From Aequitasia sp047973235 (GTDB lineage: Bacteria > Bacillota > Clostridia > Lachnospirales > Lachnospiraceae): a stretch of 64,000 nt of DNA. Shown here piece after piece: positions 9,723 through 17,583 of the stretch. The notes under the pieces are model-generated. The model made no database searches, was not told the DNA's origin, and worked only from the letters and a program-made list of their open reading frames with translations. The position numbers and the translations under genes were made by a program. Numbering within the stretch: the first letter of the stretch is position 1; each line of letters opens with the position of its first letter. The stretch lies in assembly GCA_047973235.1 (NCBI GenBank), contig JBKEBP010000191.1:1-64000 (forward strand), written 5' to 3'.

Positions 9723-11551
9723 TTTGCAGCCCTACCTCCTCTCAGTGATCCATAGCCATAATAATCACAGCGCAGGCACCTTTCCGATTCTTGTTTCAAT
9801 TCCTCTTTGGTCATGCCAAGCTCTACCTCACTAAAATCATTTTTACGTTCACACGCTTCTCTTTCCGGTAGTTCAACACGGCCACATTTCCTTCGGTTAT
9901 TAAGATGCACATCAGGAATACTCACATCAACATCCAGCTCATGATAGAAGCCCAAGTACTCATCAATATTAGCGGCAGCAACTTTGCCACCCTCTATCGC
10001 TCTAATAACAGTTGCTGGACCTGTAACACAATCGCCTCCTGCGAAAACGCCTTGATTTTCAGGTACATTACCATCATCGAGAGCTCCGATAGCACCGTAT
10101 TTAATCTCTATACCTGAAGTCTCAAAATGTTTGTATTCGATATTTTGTCCAATTGCAACAAATACAGTATCGCATTTAATTATTTCTTCCGGCTTATCTG
10201 CCTTTCTAGGCGCCGGTCTTCCTTTTCTATCACTAAGACTTATTATTTGTGGCTGTACTCTTAGTCCTATTACTTCTCCGGACTCATTCTTTTCAATTGC
10301 TAAAGGTACTTGCAGTGTTATCATCTCTACACCCTCTGCAATAGCACTTTCTACTTCAGCAGCTAATGCCGGCATATCCTGCTGTCTTCTTCTATAAACA
10401 ACTGAAACACTATCAGCCCCCATCCTAGCAGCTGATCTTGCACAGTCCATGGCAACATTACCACCACCTAATACTACCACCGTCTTACCGGTAAGATCCA
10501 TCATTTTATCCTCACCGATGTTATAAAGAAGGTCTACAGCCGAAATCACACCTTCAGCATCCTCGCCTTCTATACCCATTTTCTTGTCAGTGTGTGCACC
10601 TATTGCAATATATACAGCATCGAATTTATCTCTTAAGTCATGTAGCGGTAAATCATCACCAATTCTAACATTTGTATGTACTTTTACTCCCAGGCTAATT
10701 ATTGCGTCAATGTCTTCCTGCAGTCTCTCTCTGGGGAAACGATATGAAGGAATGCCATATCTAAGCATGCCGCCAAGTTTTGACTTTTCTTCAAACACCT
10801 CTACTTTATGACCCATAAGTGTAAGGTAATATGCCGCACTAAGACCACTTGGTCCACCTCCAACAATTGCAACTGATTTCCCTGTCCTCTTAGCTATGGG
10901 CTCATGTGGAACATTCTCACTGAAGTCAACTGCAGCTCTTTTAATTCCTCTGATGTTTACAGGTGTATCAATCATTCTTCTACGACATTTCCTCTCACAC
11001 GGGTGCTCACAGACAAAAGCACATGTTGTCGGAAATGGATTATCTCTTTTAATCAGTCTAACTGCATCATTATATTTGCCTTCATTCATTAAAGCTATAT
11101 AACCCGGTATGTCTACGTTAGCAGGACAATCTGCTATACAAGGAACAGCTATAGTCGTAGCATCGATATTTCCCTTTTCTTCAATATACTTGACATATTC
11201 GTTATAACATTCTGTAACACCATGATGCACCATTCTTGCTGCCTCATATCCAATTGCACAATCTGCTGATTCATAAATATTTTGTGCTGTGTCCTTAATT
11301 AAGTCAATAGTGTTAACATCTGCTCGGTTTTCCAGTACATCTTCAAGTAGATTTTGAAGCTTCTTAAGGCCAATTCTACAGGAAGCACATTTTCCACAGG
11401 TTTGTGCATGACACATCTTCAAAAAACCTAAGTGGAAGTCTGCAGGACATGAGTCCACAACGCCGGCAATCATTCTGCGTTCAAGATCCTGATACATTAT
11501 ATCAACGCTGGCTTGTACTGCATCTGACTTTTTCACTTGTAATCTGCTCAT
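9716..11551 (-). CDS. NAD(P)H-oxidising flavoprotein partner of the hydrogenase (NuoF-type Fe-S domain fused to a GltD-like domain)
   Basis: 611 residues in two parts. Residues 1-130 resemble the C-terminal 4Fe-4S domain of NuoF (CxxxCGKCASCRIG). The rest is a glutamate-synthase small-subunit-like flavoprotein with N-terminal Fe-S cysteines (CAFVCEHPCERKC), an FAD site (VAIVGGGPSGLSAA), an NAD(P)H site (VVVLGGGNVAMDC) and a C-terminal CLRCDYYG. It is not a glutamate synthase subunit: gltD is elsewhere in the window and no gltB lies beside this gene. The 7-bp overlap with the hydrogenase gene suggests it feeds NAD(P)H electrons to it or accepts electrons from it. Which nucleotide is used, and whether bifurcation occurs, cannot be read from sequence. 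Confidence 0.85.
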   Translation of the reverse strand: MSRLQVKKSDAVQASVDIMYQDLERRMIAGVVDSCPADFHLGFLKMCHAQTCGKCASCRIGLKKLQNLLEDVLENRADVNTIDLIKDTAQNIYESADCAIGYEAARMVHHGVTECYNEYVKYIEEKGNIDATTIAVPCIADCPANVDIPGYIALMNEGKYNDAVRLIKRDNPFPTTCAFVCEHPCERKCRRRMIDTPVNIRGIKRAAVDFSENVPHEPIAKRTGKSVAIVGGGPSGLSAAYYLTLMGHKVEVFEEKSKLGGMLRYGIPSYRFPRERLQEDIDAIISLGVKVHTNVRIGDDLPLHDLRDKFDAVYIAIGAHTDKKMGIEGEDAEGVISAVDLLYNIGEDKMMDLTGKTVVVLGGGNVAMDCARSAARMGADSVSVVYRRRQQDMPALAAEVESAIAEGVEMITLQVPLAIEKNESGEVIGLRVQPQIISLSDRKGRPAPRKADKPEEIIKCDTVFVAIGQNIEYKHFETSGIEIKYGAIGALDDGNVPENQGVFAGGDCVTGPATVIRAIEGGKVAAANIDEYLGFYHELDVDVSIPDVHLNNRRKCGRVELPEREACERKNDFSEVELGMTKEELKQESERCLRCDYYGYGSLRGGRAAKW

Positions 11552-11580
11552 TTTTTCCTCCTAAAATTTATATTTTCATT

Positions 11581-11609
11581 ATTATACCAAAGCATCTAAT
11601 AATTGACAA
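11581..11609 (-). promoter_or_regulatory. Promoter of the hydrogenase operon
   Basis: On the minus strand TTGTCA (11604-11609) and TATAAT (11581-11586) are separated by 17 nt, about 30 bp upstream of the flavoprotein start. Confidence 0.7.
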
Positions 11610-11700
11610 ATTAGTTATTAATTTATCATTGTCTGTTAATATGTTGTCTTTCACGTTATTTGATTAACTGTTATGTTAATATTTTCTCAATAGTAGAAAA

Positions 11701-11731
11701 AAATAGACGGAGCATTTTGCTCCGTCTATTT
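11701..11731 (-). terminator. Rho-independent terminator after proC
   Basis: A perfect 14-bp stem (AAATAGACGGAGCA with its complement) around a 3-nt loop. On the minus strand it is followed by a T-run, placing it as the end of the hydroxyproline operon. Confidence 0.9.
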
Positions 11732-11742
11732 AATATATACTT

Positions 11743-12534
11743 TTAAAGTTTTTTAGCCACCTTTTCACTCTCTATCATCGCTTCTATAATTGCACTTCTA
11801 AACCCTCTTTCTTCTAAAACACGTACTGCTGCTATCGTACTTCCTCCCGGTGAGCATACATTGTCTTTTAATTCACCCGGATGTTGCCCTGTTTCGAGTA
11901 CCATTTTCGCACTCCCTAAAACAGCTTGTGCAGCAAACTTATATGCTTTGTCACGTGGTATTCCTCCTAACACAGCCGCATCTGCCATTGCTTCTATAAA
12001 CATGTAAACATATGCCGGCGATGACCCGCTAAGTGTTGCTGCCGTTTCCATTAGTTTCTCAGGAATAACATCACACTTTCCAAAGTTTGACAATAATTTT
12101 AATATCTTAGCTAACTCTTCGTCATTAATCTTATCATTAGGAGATACTGCTGTCATACCTTCACCAACAAAAGCAGGTGTATTTGGCATAATTCTCACAA
12201 CTTTAGCAGCTTTCCCAAAACATTCTTCAAGCCATTTATGAGTCCTACCCGGTGCCATGGAGACAATTATCTTATTATCAGAAACATCCTTTATTTCCAA
12301 AATCACTTCTTCAAAGAATTGTGGTTTAATACCAAGAAAAATAATGTCTGAATGCAAAGCAACTTCTTTATTATCGTCGGTCATTTTTATACCAAATTTT
12401 TCACTCGCTTTATTTCTACTTAATAAGCTTTTAGCCGAACCACAGATATCCTCCGGTTTCACTTCACCTTTGCTTAATATTCCTGATAGTATTGCAGATG
12501 ACATATTACCGGTTCCGATAAATCCAATCTTCAT
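11743..12534 (-). CDS. proC: Pyrroline-5-carboxylate reductase
   Basis: Reduces 1-pyrroline-5-carboxylate to L-proline with NAD(P)H. The 263-residue protein has the N-terminal Rossmann motif IGFIGTGNMSSAI and the family signature around SGSSPAYVYMFIEAMADAAVLGGIPR. Its ATG overlaps the tetR stop (ATGA). Beside hypD its role is most likely to reduce the P5C that HypD makes from trans-4-hydroxyproline, giving proline, rather than to serve glutamate-derived proline synthesis. No proA or proB lies in the window. Confidence 0.94.
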   Translation of the reverse strand: MKIGFIGTGNMSSAILSGILSKGEVKPEDICGSAKSLLSRNKASEKFGIKMTDDNKEVALHSDIIFLGIKPQFFEEVILEIKDVSDNKIIVSMAPGRTHKWLEECFGKAAKVVRIMPNTPAFVGEGMTAVSPNDKINDEELAKILKLLSNFGKCDVIPEKLMETAATLSGSSPAYVYMFIEAMADAAVLGGIPRDKAYKFAAQAVLGSAKMVLETGQHPGELKDNVCSPGGSTIAAVRVLEERGFRSAIIEAMIESEKVAKKL

Positions 12535-13115
12535 CTTTTGTCCTCCTGTTTTGCTTTTAAATGTGATATTAAATACGGCATTGATTTCTTAGAATATTCA
12601 CCGAGTGAATACTCTCCTTTCGACAAACACCAATCATATACAAGCGCTCTTTCACACATAGAATAGAACCTCGTATACTCTGTTACAGTTCCTTCATTAG
12701 ATATCTCGCCTCGAAATTGACCTTCTTCAATAATTTCAGTTATTAGTTTATAGTATTTTCTATTTTGATCCAGTAGACTTCTTTGCCCATGTGAAATCAA
12801 CTGCGTCGAATAAAGTGATGAGAGTATATCCAATGAGATTTTTCTCTCCATCATTGAGTGAACTTCATAATTTAAGTTGAGAAGCTTGTTAAAACAGTTT
12901 TCACCTTCATCAATCTGCTTTTCCAGTTCTTCATAGTAATCATCCAACACATCCGCAAGAGTTTTAAGCAAATCATCTTTTGTGTGAAAGTAATAGTAAA
13001 ATGATCCTTTTGATGTGTTGGATTCGCGTATGATATCGTCAACGGTTGTATTATTAAACCCTTTACTATAAAATAATTCCCACGCTGCACTAACTATTAT
13101 TTCTTTAACAGACAT
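12531..13115 (-). CDS. TetR-family transcriptional regulator
   Basis: 194 residues from the ATG at 13115, chosen because AAGGAG lies 7 nt upstream; an earlier ATG at 13133 has no such site. The N-terminal HTH reads ELFYSKGFNNTTVDDIIRESNTSKGSFYYYFHTKDDLL, the standard TetR fold; the C-terminal ligand domain is not assignable. The gene sits between hypD and proC in one operon, so it probably regulates that operon, perhaps through the palindrome at 16423-16452. The ligand could be hydroxyproline or P5C, which is inference. Confidence 0.88.
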   Translation of the reverse strand: MSVKEIIVSAAWELFYSKGFNNTTVDDIIRESNTSKGSFYYYFHTKDDLLKTLADVLDDYYEELEKQIDEGENCFNKLLNLNYEVHSMMERKISLDILSSLYSTQLISHGQRSLLDQNRKYYKLITEIIEEGQFRGEISNEGTVTEYTRFYSMCERALVYDWCLSKGEYSLGEYSKKSMPYLISHLKAKQEDKR

Positions 13116-13135
13116 AACTGGTCTCCTTAACATTT

Positions 13136-15508
13136 CTAGTTGAATTTCTGTTCTGTTCTCTCTATTATTTCATCTTGAAGAGTTTTACTCAGATTTCTAA
13201 AATGGTCACTGTAACCTGCAACTCGTACTATCAAATCTTTGTATTCATCAGGGTGTTTCTGTGCATTAATCAATGTCTCCTTGTCAATAACATTAAACTG
13301 TATATGATGACCATCCATATTGAAGTATGTTCGCACGAGATTTGACATCTGCATCAGACCTTCATCACCTTTAACTACATCCGGAGTGAATTTTTGATTA
13401 AGTAATGTTCCTCCCGTTTGCAAATGATCCATCTTCGAGGCTGACTTAATTACAGCTGTTGGTCCGTTAGTATCCGCTCCCTTCTCAGGTGATATTCCTT
13501 CTGAAACAGGTTTATGTGCTTTTCTTCCATTGGGACTTGCGAGCATTACTTCACCGAAGTAAACGTGGCAAGTGGTCGGAAGCATATTAATTCGATATGT
13601 TCCTCCAAGCATATTAGGGCGTCCGGTTACCAGCCCATGATAAAACTTAAATACATCTTTCATTATATCGTCTGCATAATCATCATCATTACCATACTTA
13701 GGTGTTTTGTTCTTCACTTGATTAGCTATATACTCGTGTCCCTCGAAATCATCTTCCATGGCTTTGATTAGTTCTTGCATTGTCATCGTTTTTTCTTCGA
13801 ATACATTGTATTTTATAGATAATAGACAATCCGTAATCGTTCCTATTCCAACCCCTTGAATATACTTTGTATTGTATCTGGCCCCACCACTATTATAGTC
13901 TTTGCCTTTTGTTATACAATCATTAGTAATTACCGAAAGAAACGGAACCGGCATCTGTGTCGCATAAATCTTCTCTATGATATTACTACCTGTAACCTTT
14001 ATATTAATAAAATATTCCAGCTGTTTTTTGAATGCGTCGTATAACTCTTCAAAACTATTAAAATCTGTTGCATATCCCAGTTGTAAACCAAGTTGTTTTT
14101 TTGACACATTATCAAATCCATTATTCAATGTCAATTCTAATATTTTAGGAATATTAAAATATCCGGTTAAGATATATGCTTCATTTCCAAAAGCCCCCGT
14201 CTCTACACAGCCACTGGTTCCACCTTTTCTAGCATCTTCTAGTGACTTTCCCGCATTTAAAAGCTCTTGTATTATTGCCTCAGTATTATAAAACGCAGGT
14301 TGTCCCCAGCCTTTTCTGGATACTTCACATGCTCGTTTCAAGAATTTAGTTGGTGTTTTTTTGCTAATTTGGACATTGGAACTTGGCTGTAGAAGCTGCA
14401 TTTCATCCATACAATCCAGTATTAAATAACTAACATTGTTAACTCCATTTTCACCGTTCGGTGTGATTCCTCCAGTATTGAGATTGGCAAAATCAGTATA
14501 TGTAGAACTTTCTTTAAGTGTGATTCCTACTTTGGGAGGTGCCGGTTGATTGTTGAATTTTATCCACAAACATTCTAAAAGTTCAAGCGCCTTATCATCA
14601 TCTAGTATGCCATCTTTTATATCGCTCTCATAAAAAGGATTCAGGTGCTGATCCAGACGACCGGGACTATATGCATCCCAAGGATTTAATTCGCTGGTAA
14701 CGCCAAGATGAACAAACCAATACATCTGTATTGCCTGCCAATAGGTTTCAGGTTTATTTGCAGGAACAACATCACAGTTAGCGGCTATCTGTAACAATTC
14801 TTCTTTCCGCTTATTATCACTTTCTTTTGAAGACAACTCTCTTGCATAATCCGCATAGCGTTCTCCTAATATAATTACCGCATCACAAGCTAATTTCATT
14901 CCCTCTAATTCGTTCTTTTTCTCAAGAGCTTCGGTATCATTTAGGAAATCTAAACTTTTAATTGCTTCATCTATATCATTTTTGTAATCAAGCATTCCCT
15001 TTTCATATATTTTAAACGAACCAACGGTATGTCCCGGACCACGTTGTTCCATAAACTCAGTAAATATACCTGCTGCATATGCATCTTTCCACTCTTTGGA
15101 CATTTCTTTTAAAATATGATTTCTGATACTTCTCTTATCCCAATATGGAATCATAACTTCTTCTTGTATTTTCAAGTCGTTATCAGTAACTTTAAAATTA
15201 ATTAAGTCCCTATCATTCATGACATGCATATCTTCAAGCGTATGACAGCAAAGCTCCGGAAAAGTAGGCGAAGCCTGTGGTGAATCCCCTTTTTCGCCAA
15301 CGATTAATTCACCTGTACCTATGTATAATGTCTTTTTCTCAAAGTAGTCTTTAAGAACCTGTCCTCTTAGTTCCGGAATCGATAAATCACCTTCATATTT
15401 CAAATAAGTATCTGTCATGATGTTGGCTCTCTCTAAATCAATATGAGCCGGTGTTTCAACGCTTTGTTTTCTTAATCTTCTAACTCTTTCATTCATACCT
15501 CTTTCCAT
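13136..15508 (-). CDS. hypD: trans-4-Hydroxy-L-proline dehydratase (glycyl radical enzyme)
   Basis: A 790-residue glycyl radical enzyme that dehydrates trans-4-hydroxyproline to 1-pyrroline-5-carboxylate under anaerobic conditions. Radical-site Gly765 (RVAGYSDHF), thiyl Cys434 and Glu436 (GTSGCVETGAF) are present. Phe152, His160, Asp278, Ser334, Asp339, Phe340 and Tyr450 also fall at the positions I recall for the substrate pocket of C. difficile HypD. That separates it from glycerol dehydratase, choline lyase and pyruvate formate-lyase. The adjacent activase and proC support the call. The start has AGGAGG 8 nt upstream; a second ATG four codons later is possible. Confidence 0.93.
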   Translation of the reverse strand: MERGMNERVRRLRKQSVETPAHIDLERANIMTDTYLKYEGDLSIPELRGQVLKDYFEKKTLYIGTGELIVGEKGDSPQASPTFPELCCHTLEDMHVMNDRDLINFKVTDNDLKIQEEVMIPYWDKRSIRNHILKEMSKEWKDAYAAGIFTEFMEQRGPGHTVGSFKIYEKGMLDYKNDIDEAIKSLDFLNDTEALEKKNELEGMKLACDAVIILGERYADYARELSSKESDNKRKEELLQIAANCDVVPANKPETYWQAIQMYWFVHLGVTSELNPWDAYSPGRLDQHLNPFYESDIKDGILDDDKALELLECLWIKFNNQPAPPKVGITLKESSTYTDFANLNTGGITPNGENGVNNVSYLILDCMDEMQLLQPSSNVQISKKTPTKFLKRACEVSRKGWGQPAFYNTEAIIQELLNAGKSLEDARKGGTSGCVETGAFGNEAYILTGYFNIPKILELTLNNGFDNVSKKQLGLQLGYATDFNSFEELYDAFKKQLEYFINIKVTGSNIIEKIYATQMPVPFLSVITNDCITKGKDYNSGGARYNTKYIQGVGIGTITDCLLSIKYNVFEEKTMTMQELIKAMEDDFEGHEYIANQVKNKTPKYGNDDDYADDIMKDVFKFYHGLVTGRPNMLGGTYRINMLPTTCHVYFGEVMLASPNGRKAHKPVSEGISPEKGADTNGPTAVIKSASKMDHLQTGGTLLNQKFTPDVVKGDEGLMQMSNLVRTYFNMDGHHIQFNVIDKETLINAQKHPDEYKDLIVRVAGYSDHFRNLSKTLQDEIIERTEQKFN

Positions 15509-15512
15509 TTAA

Positions 15513-16379
15513 TTATCCTCCTATGCATACATTATTAAATCCTGCTTCTTTAAACAGGTTAGCAAACTCCACCATGCTCTCACTCTCCGGTGTCGTAAAA
15601 GCATTTCCTTTATATTCCTCTCCCAACTTTTCATACTTACCCGACCCTGTGTTGTGGTACGGAAGCAAATTAAGCTTTGAAACACTAATTCTTTTTTCTT
15701 TCAAATACAAGATAATACTTTGCATACTTTCTGTTGTATCATTTACTGTACCAATTATCGGAATCCTTATATAGATATTGGCATTATTTGCTGATAGGAA
15801 TTCTAAGTTCTCCTTAATTAATCTATTAGAAGTACCAATATATTGTTTATGCAGCTCGTCATCCATTATTTTAATATCATATAAAAATGTATCTATATAT
15901 TTCATAATACGTTCATAGTTGTTCCTTGGTGCATATCCGCAAGTATCTATAGCTATATTAATCCCTCTTCTATAAAGACCTTTTACCACTGCTTCTAAGT
16001 AGTCAATATCAGCTGCCATAGCTTCTCCTCCTGAGAGCGTAACACCTCCTCCTGATTCTTCGTAGAACATTTCATCCTTCATGACTTCTTTTATTAAGTC
16101 ATCAACACATATTTCCTCACCTGCGATTTCTCGCAAATTCAAAATGCATGCGTCTACACAATTACCACACCCTGAACACACCTCTTTGTTACAGGCTTGT
16201 TTACAACTACCACAGGATATACATTTCTCCTTGTCGCACATTAACTGTGGTTTAAAACTCTTTGTTTCGGGATTATGACACCACGCACAATTTAAATGAC
16301 ACCCCTTAAAAAAGACTGTAGTTCTTATGCCGTCACCATCATGTATGGAGTATTTTTGTACCCCTGTAATAAGACTCAT
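15513..16379 (-). CDS. Glycyl radical enzyme activating protein (radical SAM), HypD activase
   Basis: Uses S-adenosylmethionine to place the glycyl radical on HypD. The radical SAM cysteines are C27, C31 and C34 (GCHLNCAWCHNPE). A two-cluster ferredoxin insert follows (Cys53/56/59/63 and 68/71/74/78), the longer activase type seen with dehydratases. It lies 4 bp before hypD. I chose the ATG at 16379 because AGAGGTG lies 6 nt before it; a GTG at 16388 is the alternative. Confidence 0.92.
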   Translation of the reverse strand: MSLITGVQKYSIHDGDGIRTTVFFKGCHLNCAWCHNPETKSFKPQLMCDKEKCISCGSCKQACNKEVCSGCGNCVDACILNLREIAGEEICVDDLIKEVMKDEMFYEESGGGVTLSGGEAMAADIDYLEAVVKGLYRRGINIAIDTCGYAPRNNYERIMKYIDTFLYDIKIMDDELHKQYIGTSNRLIKENLEFLSANNANIYIRIPIIGTVNDTTESMQSIILYLKEKRISVSKLNLLPYHNTGSGKYEKLGEEYKGNAFTTPESESMVEFANLFKEAGFNNVCIGG

Positions 16380-16422
16380 AGTCATCACCTCTTTTTCAAA
16401 TATATCTAATTCAATATAGTAT

Positions 16423-16479
16423 TTTAGACTATAGTTTGTACTTTAGTCTAAACGTATCAAACCCACTTCATTTTGTCAA
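16423..16479 (-). promoter_or_regulatory. Promoter and probable TetR operator of the hydroxyproline operon
   Basis: On the minus strand TTGACA (16474-16479) is followed after 17 nt by TACGTT (16451-16456). Overlapping the -10 and covering the likely start is a perfect 9-bp inverted repeat, TTTAGACTA at 16423-16431 and TAGTCTAAA at 16444-16452, with a 12-nt spacer. The position fits repression by the TetR protein encoded in the operon. That link is inference. Confidence 0.65.
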
Positions 16480-16563
16480 TCTATATGTGTATTTTCATTC
16501 AGGAATATGATAAACTGTATCTTGCAGGGTTAATAACTCTAACTTACTTAACGAGGTTTAAAC

Positions 16564-17457
16564 ATGTCAAAATTAACTAATAAAACGAAGGCCATAGTTG
16601 CCTCCGTTCTGGGGAATTTTATATTTGGGCTTAGTTTTCTAGCATCAAAAATAGCACTATCTGAAGTATCGCCAATGGTTTTAATATCCACTAGATTCAT
16701 TCTTAGTTTTCTTATAATGAATCTTTTGGTTTTTTTTGGTATTGCAAAAATTAATTTCAGGGGGAAAAACTTGTTCCCTCTACTGATACTGGGAATATGT
16801 CAGCCTGTTCTATATTTTATATTTGAAACATATGGAATTAAATATTCAAGTTCCTCATTTGCAGGGATTATAATTGCTTTTATACCGATATTAGCTTTTC
16901 TACTAGCTGCAGTCTTTTTAAAAGAACCACTTAAAAAAAATAAAGTTGTTTGGAGTATTTTTTCTCTGGTTGGTATTGTTATCATTTCTCTTGCAGAGCA
17001 AAGTGGAGGTTCAGTACATATAATTGGCATCTTATTATTATCCGGAGCTGTACTAACAGCTGCAATTTTCAATATAATAAGTAGAAAAAATGCCGGTACG
17101 TTCACCGCATTCGAACGCACCTACTTTATGTTTGCCGTAGCAAGTATAGTATTCTTTATTATGGCACTTTTTGAAACTAAAGGAACTTTGTTTAGAGTTA
17201 TCGCCGAGGAAGCATCTAATATAAGTTTTGTTTTACCAACAATATTCTTAGCTGTTTTTTCCTCTGTGATTGCCTTTTTCTGTGTGAATTACTCTGTAAC
17301 CTATCTACGCATACAACAATCAACTTCATTTGGCAACTTAAGTACCATAGTTTCCGTAGTGGCTGGTGTGCTAATCTTACATGAAAATTTTACAGTTTTT
17401 CACCTATTTGGAATCGTGTTAATTATTATCGGCGTTTATAAGGTCAATTCGCAATAA
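16564..17457 (+). CDS. EamA/DMT-family transporter
   Basis: 297 residues with about ten hydrophobic segments in two EamA repeats (residues about 8-140 and 150-295). The family exports or imports amino acids, nucleotides or other small metabolites; the substrate cannot be assigned. It is transcribed divergently from the hypD operon and shares its upstream region, so co-regulation with hydroxyproline metabolism is possible but unproven. The start has GAGG 7 nt upstream. Confidence 0.85.
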   Translation: MSKLTNKTKAIVASVLGNFIFGLSFLASKIALSEVSPMVLISTRFILSFLIMNLLVFFGIAKINFRGKNLFPLLILGICQPVLYFIFETYGIKYSSSSFAGIIIAFIPILAFLLAAVFLKEPLKKNKVVWSIFSLVGIVIISLAEQSGGSVHIIGILLLSGAVLTAAIFNIISRKNAGTFTAFERTYFMFAVASIVFFIMALFETKGTLFRVIAEEASNISFVLPTIFLAVFSSVIAFFCVNYSVTYLRIQQSTSFGNLSTIVSVVAGVLILHENFTVFHLFGIVLIIIGVYKVNSQ

Positions 17458-17458
17458 G

Positions 17459-17506
17459 AAAAAGTGACTGTCGGGAAGTAAATGTATTTTCCGATAGTCA
17501 CTTTTT
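17459..17506 (+). terminator. Terminator after the EamA gene
   Basis: AAAAAGTGACTGTCGGGAA pairs with TTTTCCGATAGTCACTTTTT around a short loop and ends in a T-run, directly after the stop codon. Confidence 0.9.
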
Positions 17507-17512
17507 AAAAAC

Positions 17513-17576
17513 AGCCTCAAGCCCAGTATGGTAGCGGGATTCAAAGGAATCCCACCCCACACTTGACTTAGAGCCC
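17513..17576. repeat. Imperfect 64-bp palindrome between convergent genes
   Basis: The core is a perfect hairpin, GGGATTC (17536-17542), AAAG, GAATCCC (17547-17553). Outer arms (AGCCTCAAG... and ...CTTAGAGCC) pair with mismatches and G-U pairs. T-runs flank both sides, so it could end the P-type ATPase transcript. A palindromic repeat of a genome-wide family is the alternative. Confidence 0.55.
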
Positions 17577-17583
17577 TTTTTAT

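Noticed and set aside
9716..11551. A second glutamate synthase small subunit
   Set aside because: The NuoF-type N-terminal domain and the overlap with the hydrogenase gene point to a hydrogenase partner; gltB-gltD is complete elsewhere.
13136..15508. Glycerol dehydratase, choline lyase or pyruvate formate-lyase for the glycyl radical enzyme
   Set aside because: The active-site residues match HypD positions and the operon holds proC; there are no glycerol or choline genes nearby.
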